DNA of 64,000 bases from Streptococcus mitis (GTDB lineage: Bacteria; Bacillota; Bacilli; Lactobacillales; Streptococcaceae), in NCBI RefSeq assembly GCF_001579045.1, contig NZ_KQ970261.1, forward strand, positions 212,534 through 276,533. The letters are read 5' to 3'. The notes under the pieces are model-generated. The model saw nothing but the letters and a program-made list of their open reading frames with translations. It did not search any database and had not been told where the DNA came from. Made by a program: the position numbers and the translations under genes. Within the stretch, counting starts at the first letter, position 1. Each line of letters begins with the position of its first letter. Positions 8,526 to 17,565 of the stretch are shown here, piece by piece.

Positions 8526-11288
8526 TTATAATCTCTCATATTCTAGCATCATTCTCTCAATATCGACTTTATCTATTGTCGATAAATCAGTCACGTTATC
8601 ACGTGATACTCTAATTGATAAATTCTTAATGATTTTTTCATTGATATTTCTAATCCAGCGACCATTACTACAATCATTGATTTTGTTATACAAAGATTCA
8701 ATAGTTTGAGTATAATAGTCCACATCAATAAAGTATCCTTGATTTTTTAATCCTAATAAACCAATTTGAATAATTTCATCCGCTGTATAATCTTCAAAAT
8801 CAAAAGTGTTTGGAATTCGGCTTGGTAGTCCTGAATTTACTGAGAGAAACTCTTCCATTTCCTTTGTATATCCAGCAAAAATAATGACAATATCTCTTCT
8901 ATGATCTTCCATAAATTTAAGAATCTCATCAATTGCTTCTTTACCAAATCGATCTTCATTAGAATTTGATAGCGTGTATGCTTCATCAATGAACAAAACT
9001 CCTCCTAAAGCAGATTTCAATACTTCCTGCGTCTTGATAGCCGTTTGCCCTACATACCCAGCTACTAAATCACTACGAGATACCTCTATGAATTTATTTT
9101 GAGGAATAATTCCCTTTTGATACAGAATTTTTCCTACGATACGCGCTACAGTGGTTTTACCAGTCCCTGGATTTCCCAAGAATAACGAATGTAGTGAGAA
9201 CTCGCTCACAGCAGCACCTTGTTCTTCTCTCTTCTTATTCAGCTCTGCTAATGAAATAAATTGTTCAACCTGTTTTTTAACTTTCTCTATTCCTATCAAG
9301 TTTTGTAATTGTTCCAAAGCATCTTTTTGATTTTCTTCTGGTTGTTGGGTGCCTTGAAGAAGGACATCATCTATATCTTCATTGATAATTGTCACATAGT
9401 CATCAACCTGCGTCTCAACAACACGATTGGCTAAAGCTCTCATTAAGTGTTCATTAAAATTACGAATCCATCGTCCATTACTATGATCTAACGAGCGACT
9501 ATAGGCCTGCTTGACTCTCATAGCATAATAAGCTTCGTCTTCAAGTTGATACGAAGATTTCTGAAGATTTTTCAATCCCATTTCGACAATTTCATCACCA
9601 GAATAGTCCTCAAAGAAGAATATATTTGGTACACGCGACTTTAATCCAGGATTTGTTTCAAAAAACTGTTCCATTTCTTTAGTGTACCCCGCAAATATAA
9701 TCATAATTTCATTGCGGTAATCTTCCATATACTTTAGAATCGTGTTTATAGCTTCTAATCCAAAATTATGTTGAGATGATTTTCCTTTATTTAAAGTATA
9801 TGCTTCATCAATAAAAAGAATACCACCTTTAGCCTTTTCCAATATTGCTTGCGTTTGTACTGCTGTCTCACCAATATGAGTTGCAATAAGATCCGACTCA
9901 GAAACCTCAATAAATTTAAATTCATCTCCTGGGAGGACACCTCTGTCAAATAGAACTCTACCTAACAATCTTGCTACTGTTGTCTTCCCTGTACCAGGAT
10001 TTCCTGTAAAAACAGAATGTAGAGATTGTTCTTGAATTGGAAGGCCTTCTGATAATCTTTTTTGATTGAATTCGACTGTTCTTAGTAATTTTTGAACTTC
10101 TTTTTTTACATTATTTAAACCAATCAAGCTATACAATTCTTCCTCATAATTGCGTTCGATAGTCTCACTGATTTCCTCTTGTAGTTCTGAATTTGTACTC
10201 TCTTCATTCAAAATTTTACAGCTATCATCTGAAATATCCCATATTATACCATTCGTATCTTCAAATTCTTTAAGAATAGTATCTGCAATTAGGTATGAAC
10301 TATCTGAAAGTCGAATATTTGGGGTAATATTACGATTTAATTTTATTGTATTTGCTATTAAGACAGAAGATCCACAATAAATATCAACTTTCTCCTCGTT
10401 CTCCCCTTTGATATCAACATAGTCACTAACTCTACAAAATGAATTTGATTCTAACATAAGAGATTCCCTAATGACCGTTTTCTCTATACAGACTCGACTA
10501 CTAATTGCCCTTATTGATGTCAAAGAATCTCCAGTTGATTCAAGACTAGAGCTATTTTTTAAAAAAACAGCTGCTTGATACAACGGTTGAGTGACTTCTG
10601 TATTTTGTAATTTTGCAGTCGAACGGCTTAAAAAAACAGCGGGGTAACCTTGTTCAGCGTTCCCCCCTTTTAAGGCAGTATTTATGGAAGTTACTGATGA
10701 ATCTTTTATATTTAATATATTAGAAACCCAATTCTCCATCACTGTATCTTCAATTTGAATAGATGAGCCCTTATCTGCATTCAATTTTATATTTAACTCT
10801 GCACGCTTTAGCTCTAAGCTAGAATTACTAACTTTAATTGATGTTGTACTGTAAGAACAATTATATAATTGATTGCCTGCATTTTCGATTGACAATTTCG
10901 ACTTACCTTCAACCAATATGAAAAATTGTTTATTTTCTAATTGTTCATTAAAGTATACAGTATTTAGAACGACAGTTGAATTACCCTTTATCACTAGAGC
11001 AAAACGGTGGTCATCTACTTGAAACCAAATATTTTCAAACTGAACTGTAACGCCGTTCATAATTCTCAGAGTCGCTGCTATAGTATTGTGATAAAGCGTT
11101 CCTCCACCTTCGGTCCCAGAAATTTGTCCAACTATTTTGATACTTTTTTCTATCTTATAATGTCTTCCTGCTGGTAGTTCAAGCATAAAACCTTCTTCAA
11201 ATGCAAGAATATCCCCATCTTTAGCCTTCGAATAAGCATCTCCAAAAGACCATGAACTAAAACTTGTTCCTACTCTATATGTTGTCAT
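8526..11288 (-). CDS. beta-helix / tandem AAA+ ATPase fusion (island A)
   Basis: A 920-residue protein without signal peptide or membrane segment. Residues about 1-350 are short hydrophobic-polar strand repeats rich in S, N and T (for example SSLELKRAELNI), typical of a right-handed parallel beta-helix, opening with an A...AKDGDILAF cap motif. Two CbbX/SpoVK-type AAA+ domains follow: domain 1 with Walker A GNPGTGKT at 429-436 and Walker B ILFIDEAY at 490-497; domain 2 with Walker A at 705-712 and Walker B at 764-771. Both keep arginine-finger-like GL[KP]SR[VI]PN and sensor motifs, so both should bind ATP. Related AAA+ proteins act as rubisco activases, in sporulation, or as EccA in type VII secretion; none of those partners is here. 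A homologue with one AAA+ domain lies at 51005-52918. Function unknown. Confidence 0.85.
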   Translation of the reverse strand: MTTYRVGTSFSSWSFGDAYSKAKDGDILAFEEGFMLELPAGRHYKIEKSIKIVGQISGTEGGGTLYHNTIAATLRIMNGVTVQFENIWFQVDDHRFALVIKGNSTVVLNTVYFNEQLENKQFFILVEGKSKLSIENAGNQLYNCSYSTTSIKVSNSSLELKRAELNIKLNADKGSSIQIEDTVMENWVSNILNIKDSSVTSINTALKGGNAEQGYPAVFLSRSTAKLQNTEVTQPLYQAAVFLKNSSSLESTGDSLTSIRAISSRVCIEKTVIRESLMLESNSFCRVSDYVDIKGENEEKVDIYCGSSVLIANTIKLNRNITPNIRLSDSSYLIADTILKEFEDTNGIIWDISDDSCKILNEESTNSELQEEISETIERNYEEELYSLIGLNNVKKEVQKLLRTVEFNQKRLSEGLPIQEQSLHSVFTGNPGTGKTTVARLLGRVLFDRGVLPGDEFKFIEVSESDLIATHIGETAVQTQAILEKAKGGILFIDEAYTLNKGKSSQHNFGLEAINTILKYMEDYRNEIMIIFAGYTKEMEQFFETNPGLKSRVPNIFFFEDYSGDEIVEMGLKNLQKSSYQLEDEAYYAMRVKQAYSRSLDHSNGRWIRNFNEHLMRALANRVVETQVDDYVTIINEDIDDVLLQGTQQPEENQKDALEQLQNLIGIEKVKKQVEQFISLAELNKKREEQGAAVSEFSLHSLFLGNPGTGKTTVARIVGKILYQKGIIPQNKFIEVSRSDLVAGYVGQTAIKTQEVLKSALGGVLFIDEAYTLSNSNEDRFGKEAIDEILKFMEDHRRDIVIIFAGYTKEMEEFLSVNSGLPSRIPNTFDFEDYTADEIIQIGLLGLKNQGYFIDVDYYTQTIESLYNKINDCSNGRWIRNINEKIIKNLSIRVSRDNVTDLSTIDKVDIERMMLEYERL

Positions 11289-11315
11289 TTTTCTATTATC
11301 TTTCTAAACCATGAA

Positions 11316-11359
11316 AAATCTAAATAAAATGACTTATAGATATCATTTCATTTAGATTT
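11316..11359. promoter_or_regulatory. long hairpin upstream of the AAA+ gene
   Basis: Arms of 17 bp (AAATCTAAATGAAATGA paired with TCATTTTATTTAGATTT, one G-U) around a 10-base loop lie between the gene ending at 11418 and the ATG at 11288. No T run follows, so it may be an RNA processing or stabilising structure, or a partial attenuator, rather than a full terminator. Confidence 0.5.
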
Positions 11360-11417
11360 TATCATTTATTAATCTATCTATCAATTTTATGCAATATTTA
11401 AGTTTTTATTTAACTGA

Positions 11418-11732
11418 CTAAAACATTCTTCTGATTGAATCTTCCACAGAATGCTCAATACCTCTAAAAATTTGCCCAGTAACTTTAAAAGTAGAGAATA
11501 AAACTTTTCCTAAAACTTTGAAAAATCCAATACTAATTCTAAGTAAGATTGATAGCATTTTTTCCAAAATATTCCCAGCCTTTTCTACCCTTTCTTGAGT
11601 TAATAAATCAGACACTTTTCTTTTTTGCGAAGACATTTCTTGACTTCTATGAACACTCGATATTGGACTTTCAGAGTCCAATTCACTCCCCTGTACTTCA
11701 GGAACTGAATTTACTTTTTGCATTGAAGGCAT
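11418..11732 (-). CDS. small membrane-associated protein of island A, unknown
   Basis: A 104-residue protein I do not recognise. The first half is polar (S, E, Q, K), and residues about 53-92 form an amphipathic-to-hydrophobic stretch (NILEKMLSILLRISIGFFKVLGKVLFSTF) that probably associates with the membrane; the C-terminus is charged. It begins 2 bases after the stop of the 202-residue membrane protein (11735), so these two are coupled. A long hairpin separates it from the AAA+ gene downstream. Confidence 0.6.
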   Translation of the reverse strand: MPSMQKVNSVPEVQGSELDSESPISSVHRSQEMSSQKRKVSDLLTQERVEKAGNILEKMLSILLRISIGFFKVLGKVLFSTFKVTGQIFRGIEHSVEDSIRRMF

Positions 11733-11734
11733 TT

Positions 11735-12343
11735 TTACTGATTCATTTTGACTCTTTTTTTTGGAGGATGTTGACGATTATATTTAATAGCAAAAATCCA
11801 ACCATAAAAGATGGTAAAATACCATGATGCAAATAAAGCTACTATCCCAAGACTAATACATACAACCCTAATTCCAAACTGGATAGCAAACATATTACCA
11901 AGTGCGTCAAGTGCACGATCAATTGCTCTATCATATACTGGTTCAATGGATGTAGGATATCCACGATAATCATAATAGATTCTATGATGTAAATAAATAT
12001 CCCCTTTATCCATTTCTTCTCTATAGGCTGCACCTATTTGCTTAAACATTAAACTGAAGAAAAATCCTTTTGGGATAATATTTGAGACTACCTTAAAAAT
12101 GTAAGAAAATACATACGGATACAATAGAATATTGATAATTGCCAAAATTATAGTTAACACAATATTCAACATTACAGAAAATTGACTTTGCGAATGAGTA
12201 ACGTGGAATTTTTCATACTCAGCAATTTCTGAAAAGAATTTTACAGTATTGTAATAGGTGATAGCACCTATTACACCTACACCTAAAAAATTAATTGGAT
12301 TTAAATAATACCAAAATGGAAAGCGAAATAAAATTTTTTTCAT
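11735..12343 (-). CDS. multi-pass membrane protein of island A, unknown
   Basis: A 202-residue protein with about four hydrophobic segments (roughly residues 15-35, 55-80, 85-105 and 155-185) and a polar loop at 105-150 rich in Y, R and D (HHRIYYDYRGYP). The C-terminus is basic. I do not recognise a family. It lies 84 bases after the 138-residue membrane protein gene and is coupled to the next gene. The setting suggests a membrane partner of the surface proteins or of the AAA+ protein; this is inference. Confidence 0.6.
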   Translation of the reverse strand: MKKILFRFPFWYYLNPINFLGVGVIGAITYYNTVKFFSEIAEYEKFHVTHSQSQFSVMLNIVLTIILAIINILLYPYVFSYIFKVVSNIIPKGFFFSLMFKQIGAAYREEMDKGDIYLHHRIYYDYRGYPTSIEPVYDRAIDRALDALGNMFAIQFGIRVVCISLGIVALFASWYFTIFYGWIFAIKYNRQHPPKKRVKMNQ

Positions 12344-12427
12344 TTTAACCTAAAACCTTTCTTATCACTATATAATGCAGAATTTCTACTAGTACATCCA
12401 TCCCAACTACAACTGAAAGAAAGTTAT

Positions 12428-12844
12428 TTAATGAATCTGTTTACTAGTAGTCCTATCACCTTTTATAATCATAATCGCCGCAAAAATATTTATCAAAACA
12501 CAGATAAAATATAGAATAGCTCCGTAACCTAATTGTGATCTACCAACTATTTCATTCAAGAATGTAAAATGAATAAACAAACTAAATGCACTTAATAAAA
12601 TAATGACAAGTGACTGAATAATTGCTATCACTCTTCTATTTACTATAAATAAAGATAATAATAAAGTGATTACAAATGCACCGTACCAAACAATAAATAC
12701 CATAAATCGGGAAGGCGCATTTAGATAATCAACTACGTACTCACTTACCGGAGCTAGTGATTGATTACCTGATGAAACAACAGGCAATAAGAAAGTAATT
12801 AGGCCAACCAAGCTGGCTAGAGTTATTAATTTTTTAAATTTCAT
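12428..12844 (-). CDS. four-pass membrane protein of island A, unknown
   Basis: A 138-residue protein with four hydrophobic segments (about residues 7-23, 48-68, 72-92 and 105-125) and a short basic tail (KGDRTTSKQIH). The ATG is preceded by AGGGAGAATATGA, a good ribosome binding site. No family recognised. A BOX element separates it from the upstream frameshifted gene. Confidence 0.6.
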   Translation of the reverse strand: MKFKKLITLASLVGLITFLLPVVSSGNQSLAPVSEYVVDYLNAPSRFMVFIVWYGAFVITLLLSLFIVNRRVIAIIQSLVIILLSAFSLFIHFTFLNEIVGRSQLGYGAILYFICVLINIFAAIMIIKGDRTTSKQIH

Positions 12845-12887
12845 TCATATTCTCCCTATATACAATTTCCTACCCCAGTAACTTTTA

Positions 12888-12993
12888 ATACTCTTCGAAA
12901 ATCAAATTCAAACTACGTCAGCGTCGCCTTGCCGTACTCAAGTACAGCCTGCTGCTAGCTTCCTAGTTTGCTCTTTGATTTTCATTGAGTATA
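12888..12993. repeat. BOX element without boxB inside island A
   Basis: 106 bp with boxA end ATACTCTTCG, core CGTCAGCGTCGCCTTGCCGTA (one of the best matches to the classic BOX primer region) and boxC end. It lies between two genes transcribed the same way and so would be transcribed within the unit. Confidence 0.92.
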
Positions 12994-13036
12994 AGGTACT
13001 GAGGTAAGCTTTTAACGTGTAGTCTATTTTACTCGG

Positions 13037-13569
13037 TTAAAGGTTTGATCTGGCAAGTTCCTTATCTTTTAACATATATTTTGTTTTTCCTAAATCTCTT
13101 CCTTTAGTGTCTGTGATTGTCAATTCTTTCTTTTTTTTATCAATTTTCACTAGTCTTTTTTCTTTGTCTCCGTCTGAATCTTCAGAGATGACGGTCCCAG
13201 AATTTCCTTTAATAACCATGACTAAATGATCACGTTTTGTTAAAATTTCATAAGTTCCATCTAATGGATCACTGGTTAATTTACGAACTCCAAAGAACAG
13301 AACAAGAAAGATAGCTAGGCTTATTCCGATAGATTGTAGAGGTTTTGTTTCAAATAATTTTTAATTTTTTCAATCGAACCATCCATATCTAGATTTTCGA
13401 TTTGTTTTCCAGCTTTATCTACAAAACTTGATACCTCTTTTTTGATTGCTTCTACTCTATTAGGCTTCTCTGTCACTACTTCATGAATTGATTCTTCCAT
13501 TCTTTCCGTAGTCTCTTCGACTTTTTCTACAGTCACTTCTTCATTCGTTTGGTTTTCATGTTTTTCCAT
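13037..13569 (-). pseudogene. frameshifted single-pass membrane protein gene of island A
   Basis: Two frames together form one protein. The first (13321-13569) starts at ATG 13569 after GGGAGAAAATA and gives 82 residues rich in E, K and V, ending shortly after NYLKQ. The second continues in another frame as KPLQSIGISLAIFLVLFFGVRK, a membrane segment, then an extracellular-looking domain that ends at 13037. One extra A in CAAAAC near 13345 would join them into about 177 residues: acidic cytoplasmic coiled stretch, membrane segment, small lipocalin-like or SH3-like domain (GTYEILTKRDHLVMVIKG). As written, translation stops before the membrane segment. This may be real inactivation or a homopolymer sequencing error. 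Confidence 0.65.
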
Positions 13570-13620
13570 TATTTTCTCCCAGTTTAAAATAAGTTTTATC
13601 TACACTATAGATTTATTTTC

Positions 13621-14598
13621 TTATTTCATCCACTTGCCTGAGCCATCTACTTGGTAGCCATCTGGTGTACGTTCGTTGACTGCCATCTTACCATTTGACT
13701 TGAGGTAGTAGTCACCTACCCATGTATTGCGAGCATAGCTTCCTTCTGATGTTAGGTAATAGTATGATTGGTAACTATTATCATAGATCCACTCACTCTT
13801 AGCCATTTTACCATCTGATTTGAGGTAGTAACTTCCAGCCCAAGCATTACGTGCATAGCTACCCTCTGCTGTCAAGTAATAGTATGATTGATAGTTATTG
13901 TCATAAATCCACTCGCTCTTAGCCATGTAGCCGCCTGACTTGAGGTAGTAACTTCCAGACCAAGCATTTTGAACAAAGTTACCTGAAGCATTTAGGTAGA
14001 AGTATGAATTGTACTGAACATCAAAAATCCATTGATTGACTACTTTCACACCAGCTTTGTAGTAAGAAGAACCTGACCAGCCAGTCTGACCTGAGTTAGA
14101 GTTAGTGGTTTGTTTTGGAGTTTCAGTAGCTTTTGGTGTTTCTGAATTTTTTATAGGTACATATTCTTTGTTTGATACTTTAAAGACTTCTGACCGACCA
14201 AAATATCGTTTTCCAAAGTCATCTTGACTATAAACATCAATATGATATCTTCCATCTTCAGCATATAGTAACCAAACATGTTCTTGACTTCTAGTTTGAT
14301 TCCCAAAACTATTAAAGTAATAACTAGCTACAATAGCTCCTGTATCTTCATTAACTAGATCGTAATACAATGATGTTTTATCATTAGTAGAAGAATTTCT
14401 TTGAATATCTACCAGCACACTTGCTGAATAAAACGGGTTCCCAGTAGTGGGTATCAAGGTGATTTTCAAGGGATTTTGAGTATCCTTAACACTCATATCT
14501 GTTAAGGCATGAACCTCTGTCGGTTTAGAAGCCATAAGACCCACTGATAACAACGAACCTGCTAATAAAGAACTAACTAATATTTTTTTATTTTTCAT
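13621..14598 (-). CDS. small choline-binding surface protein of island A
   Basis: A 325-residue protein starting MKNKKILVSS (ATG 14598, AAAGGA upstream) with a signal peptide to about residue 31. Residues about 35-135 form a non-repetitive beta-rich domain (LKITLIPTTGNPFYSASVLVDI..., ending VFKVSN), followed by a linker of P, T and N, and then choline-binding repeats of the YYLKS-DGKMAKSEWIYD type (about 165-325). These repeats bind choline on teichoic acids, which keeps the protein at the cell surface. The island B counterpart is 52991-53920. A related repeat style is present in CbpL at 26711-27745. Confidence 0.85.
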   Translation of the reverse strand: MKNKKILVSSLLAGSLLSVGLMASKPTEVHALTDMSVKDTQNPLKITLIPTTGNPFYSASVLVDIQRNSSTNDKTSLYYDLVNEDTGAIVASYYFNSFGNQTRSQEHVWLLYAEDGRYHIDVYSQDDFGKRYFGRSEVFKVSNKEYVPIKNSETPKATETPKQTTNSNSGQTGWSGSSYYKAGVKVVNQWIFDVQYNSYFYLNASGNFVQNAWSGSYYLKSGGYMAKSEWIYDNNYQSYYYLTAEGSYARNAWAGSYYLKSDGKMAKSEWIYDNSYQSYYYLTSEGSYARNTWVGDYYLKSNGKMAVNERTPDGYQVDGSGKWMK

Positions 14599-14624
14599 GA
14601 TTTCATTTTCCTTTTCTTTTTTCC

Positions 14625-17429
14625 TTATCCTATCCACTCACCGTTGGCATTGACCATATAGCCATCTGGTGTAGTGGTGTTAACTGCTAGAGCTCCTGAA
14701 CTGTAGGCATAGTACCATTTACCAGAAACTGTAAACCAGCCTGTTGTCATAGCACCTGACTGGTCAAGATAATACCATGAGCCATTTTCTTTAACCCAGC
14801 CTGTAGCCAGTGAACCTGAGTTGTTCAAATAGTACCATGTACCGTTGTCTTTTACCCAGCCTGTAGCCATTGAGCCTGAGTTGTTCAAGTAATACCATGT
14901 GCCACCAGTCTTGACCCATCCAGTTTGCATCCAACCTGCGTGGTCAAAGTAATACCAAGTACCCTTGATTTGTTCCCAGCCGTTGGTTGTATATGAACCG
15001 TCAGCATGTTTGTACCACCAGCGACCAGCTGACTCAATCCAGTTACCAGCTTGTGAAGTTTTTGAAACCTCTACTTTCTTGATTTCTGTATCTGCTTTCT
15101 TATCCGCTTGTTTCCCTGCAAGATACTCCAGATACCAATCTGATAAATTGTAGTAGTCCTTTCTTTCAGCCTTGACTAACTTATCAAACTCTTCTTGGAT
15201 TTCAGCTAATTTAGCTTGTTCAGCTTGCAATTTAGCTGTAACGGCGTCCAATTTATCTTGTGCCAATTTTGCAGTAGATTTTGCTTGAGTTAGTTTTGTT
15301 TCTAAATCAGCTACTTTTGCTTGCGCATCTGCAAGATTCTTATCTGCGTTTAGATAAGCACTCAATTCTGTCGCAATTGCTTTCGCATCTGAAACCAATT
15401 TGTCTTTTTCTTCATGTAGTTTTGCTTGTTCAGCTTGAAGTGCAGTCAACTTGTTTTCTTCTGCTTGCAATTTTGCTTGCGCACTTGTAAGAGCAGTTTC
15501 AGCATCTTTTTGAGCAGTTTTAGCTGTAGCTAGTTCAGCTTTAGCTGTTTCAAGAGCAGTTTGTTTTTCTGCTTGGCTTCTTGAGAAGTTTTCAACAGCT
15601 TTTTCAGCGTTTGCTTTACGAGTTTGAGCATTTGTCAAAGCAAGATTTGCTAATTGCAAGTTCTTTTCAGCAACTTCTGTTTGAAGTGGTGTTGCTGATT
15701 TGCTTGCCAATTCTTTTTCAGCTTCTGTTTTAGCTTCAAGTGCAGAAGCATATTTGCGTGAAGCTTCTGCCAATTCTGCTTTAGCGTTTGCAAGAGCAGT
15801 TTGAGCTTGGCTGTTTTGTTTTTGTGCTTCAGCTAGTTTTGCTTCGAGTTGGGCAAGGTCTTGGTTGAGATTGATTTTGTGTTGACCATCGCTACCAAAT
15901 GAGTTAACGAACCAACGTTTACCATTGATGTTAGCGACTGTCATGGCAACACCACCACCGTTTAGGTTGTTAGCAGCGTGTCCCCAATTTGATTCATCAT
16001 CTAAGAATGAATAGCTCTTGAAAGCACGCAATGCTGCATTTTTCAAATCTTGCATTGTGGAAATATCGTCACTAGCATAGATGAATGCCATATTTTCATT
16101 ACCAACATTATCTTTAATGTGACCAGCAACAGCAGGGTCAGTTCCACGAGCTTCATATGCTTTAGCTTTTTGTTTACTATGCTCAAGAGTATCTTGTGCA
16201 GCATAAGCTCTATATGTTGTTGGATAATTCATGTTTTCTTGTAAAGCATTTACTAATTTAGCATAGAAATCACTAACTTCAGCAATTTCAGCATCTGTTA
16301 AATGGTCAATATCGACTTTACGGTTGGCATCGTTTTTATTGAAGTCAACTGTGAGAGCGTTATGCATTTTTGCTCCCATTGTCAACATTAGTTCATCAGC
16401 TTTACCTTTATTTTTATAACGATTACGGATATAATAGCTTGAAGCATCTTTAAATGTAATATCGTTTTTATCAAGACCATAGTAAGCTTTTTCTTCATCT
16501 GTCAAATGGTGAACTGGATTTCCCATTTTGATGACTGCTTCACCAGAGCGAGCTTTTTGTGCATCCAATGCAGTTTGAGCTTCTTTTTCTTTAGACGCTG
16601 TAGCATCTGCTTTTGTTTGGATAGAATCCACTTTATTTTGGTCGGCGTCCATCATTTCTTTAGCTAATTTCAATGCATCATTTTTGACATTCACATTGTT
16701 TTCAGCTTGTTTGATGGCATCTGCGCGGTTGCTATCTGCTTTCTTAGCGGTTTCGACAGCTGTTGTTGCGCTTGAGATATTCGCATTTGCTTGTTCAATA
16801 TCTTTTTCAGCTTGGGCAAATGAGGCTTTAGCTTCGCCAAGTCCTGAACCATTTAGTGCGTCTTCAGCTGATTTTACATTAGCTTCTTTAGCGGTTACTG
16901 TTTTATCAGCTTCAGCTTTCTTACTTGTTGCGCTTGCAACGTTAGCTGTTTCAGTTGCTACAGTCTCAGTTTGCGCTTTAATCGCTTCAGTAGACGCTTC
17001 AGTTGCTTTTTGATTGGCTTCTTGAGCTTTTACGTTGGCGTCTTGTTTAGCTTTTGTAGCTGTGATATTTTCTTCTGTAGCATTGGCTTTAACAGCTTCC
17101 GCTGACTTCAAGTCCTCTTTAGCGCTTGTTAAAGCAGTTTCAGTAGTTGTAACAGCTTGGTTAGCAGAAGTAGCTTCAGCTTTTGCTGTTTGGCTTTCAG
17201 CTTCAACTTGCTTAACAGTAGACGCTTGAGCATCAAGAGCAGGTTTGACATCAGAAGATTTCTTCACTTCTGGTTTTGTATCAGCTACAGGTTTAGAAAC
17301 AAGAGCTGGTTCGTTTACAGCAGTTGCATCAACTGCTGTTGTAGTAGTTGCTTCCTGAGCAAATGCAGTTCCACCAACAGACGCAAGCGCAATAGCTGTT
17401 GAGGTTGTGAGGGTTTTCAGTTTCTTCAT
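14625..17429 (-). CDS. large choline-binding protein with PgrA/SEC10-like surface exclusion domain
   Basis: A 934-residue protein. A signal peptide ends near AFA-QEA. Residues about 50-300 are A/E/K/T-rich coiled coil; about 300-530 form a CAP-like module (MGNPVHHLTDEEKAYYGLDKN, then a conserved GHAANNLNGGGVAM region) resembling the SEC10/PgrA surface exclusion family; about 530-775 are a second coiled coil; and about 790-934 hold seven or so choline-binding repeats (GWVKTGGTWYYLNNSGSMAT type). PgrA-type proteins in enterococci reduce conjugative uptake; here a role in adhesion or contact is equally possible. Start: AAAGGAG precedes two adjacent ATGs (17432 and 17429); I use the second for spacing. 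It is the first gene of island A after the operator region. Confidence 0.85.
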   Translation of the reverse strand: MKKLKTLTTSTAIALASVGGTAFAQEATTTTAVDATAVNEPALVSKPVADTKPEVKKSSDVKPALDAQASTVKQVEAESQTAKAEATSANQAVTTTETALTSAKEDLKSAEAVKANATEENITATKAKQDANVKAQEANQKATEASTEAIKAQTETVATETANVASATSKKAEADKTVTAKEANVKSAEDALNGSGLGEAKASFAQAEKDIEQANANISSATTAVETAKKADSNRADAIKQAENNVNVKNDALKLAKEMMDADQNKVDSIQTKADATASKEKEAQTALDAQKARSGEAVIKMGNPVHHLTDEEKAYYGLDKNDITFKDASSYYIRNRYKNKGKADELMLTMGAKMHNALTVDFNKNDANRKVDIDHLTDAEIAEVSDFYAKLVNALQENMNYPTTYRAYAAQDTLEHSKQKAKAYEARGTDPAVAGHIKDNVGNENMAFIYASDDISTMQDLKNAALRAFKSYSFLDDESNWGHAANNLNGGGVAMTVANINGKRWFVNSFGSDGQHKINLNQDLAQLEAKLAEAQKQNSQAQTALANAKAELAEASRKYASALEAKTEAEKELASKSATPLQTEVAEKNLQLANLALTNAQTRKANAEKAVENFSRSQAEKQTALETAKAELATAKTAQKDAETALTSAQAKLQAEENKLTALQAEQAKLHEEKDKLVSDAKAIATELSAYLNADKNLADAQAKVADLETKLTQAKSTAKLAQDKLDAVTAKLQAEQAKLAEIQEEFDKLVKAERKDYYNLSDWYLEYLAGKQADKKADTEIKKVEVSKTSQAGNWIESAGRWWYKHADGSYTTNGWEQIKGTWYYFDHAGWMQTGWVKTGGTWYYLNNSGSMATGWVKDNGTWYYLNNSGSLATGWVKENGSWYYLDQSGAMTTGWFTVSGKWYYAYSSGALAVNTTTPDGYMVNANGEWIG

Positions 17430-17480
17430 CATTTTCTCCTTTGATGGCTGATAGAATAGGATTGAGTGATAAGTCAATCC

Positions 17481-17500
17481 TTGTTATACTAGTATAACAA
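17481..17500. promoter_or_regulatory. perfect 20-bp palindrome in the leader of the large choline-binding protein gene
   Basis: TTGTTATACTAGTATAACAA is its own reverse complement and lies about 50 bases before the start codon. It contains a possible extended -10 (TGTTATACT) on both strands and could be an operator, a second promoter, or a leader RNA hairpin. Confidence 0.5.
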
Positions 17501-17528
17501 GCCGGCTTTATTGGCTATTCTTTCCCTT

Positions 17529-17534
17529 ATCATA
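17529..17534 (-). promoter_or_regulatory. candidate promoter of island A surface gene
   Basis: Minus strand TGGTATGAT gives an extended -10 (TATGAT). There is no recognisable -35 at 17552-17557, and the palindrome AACTATAGTT at 17567-17576 sits just upstream, as expected for an activator-dependent promoter. Confidence 0.45.
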
Positions 17535-17565
17535 CCATAATAGATATTTATTTTTTTCGTCATTT

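Noticed and set aside
8526-11288. Type VII secretion system because of the EccA-like AAA+ domain
   Set aside because: No EssC-type FtsK ATPase, WXG100 protein, EsaA or other type VII component is present in either island.
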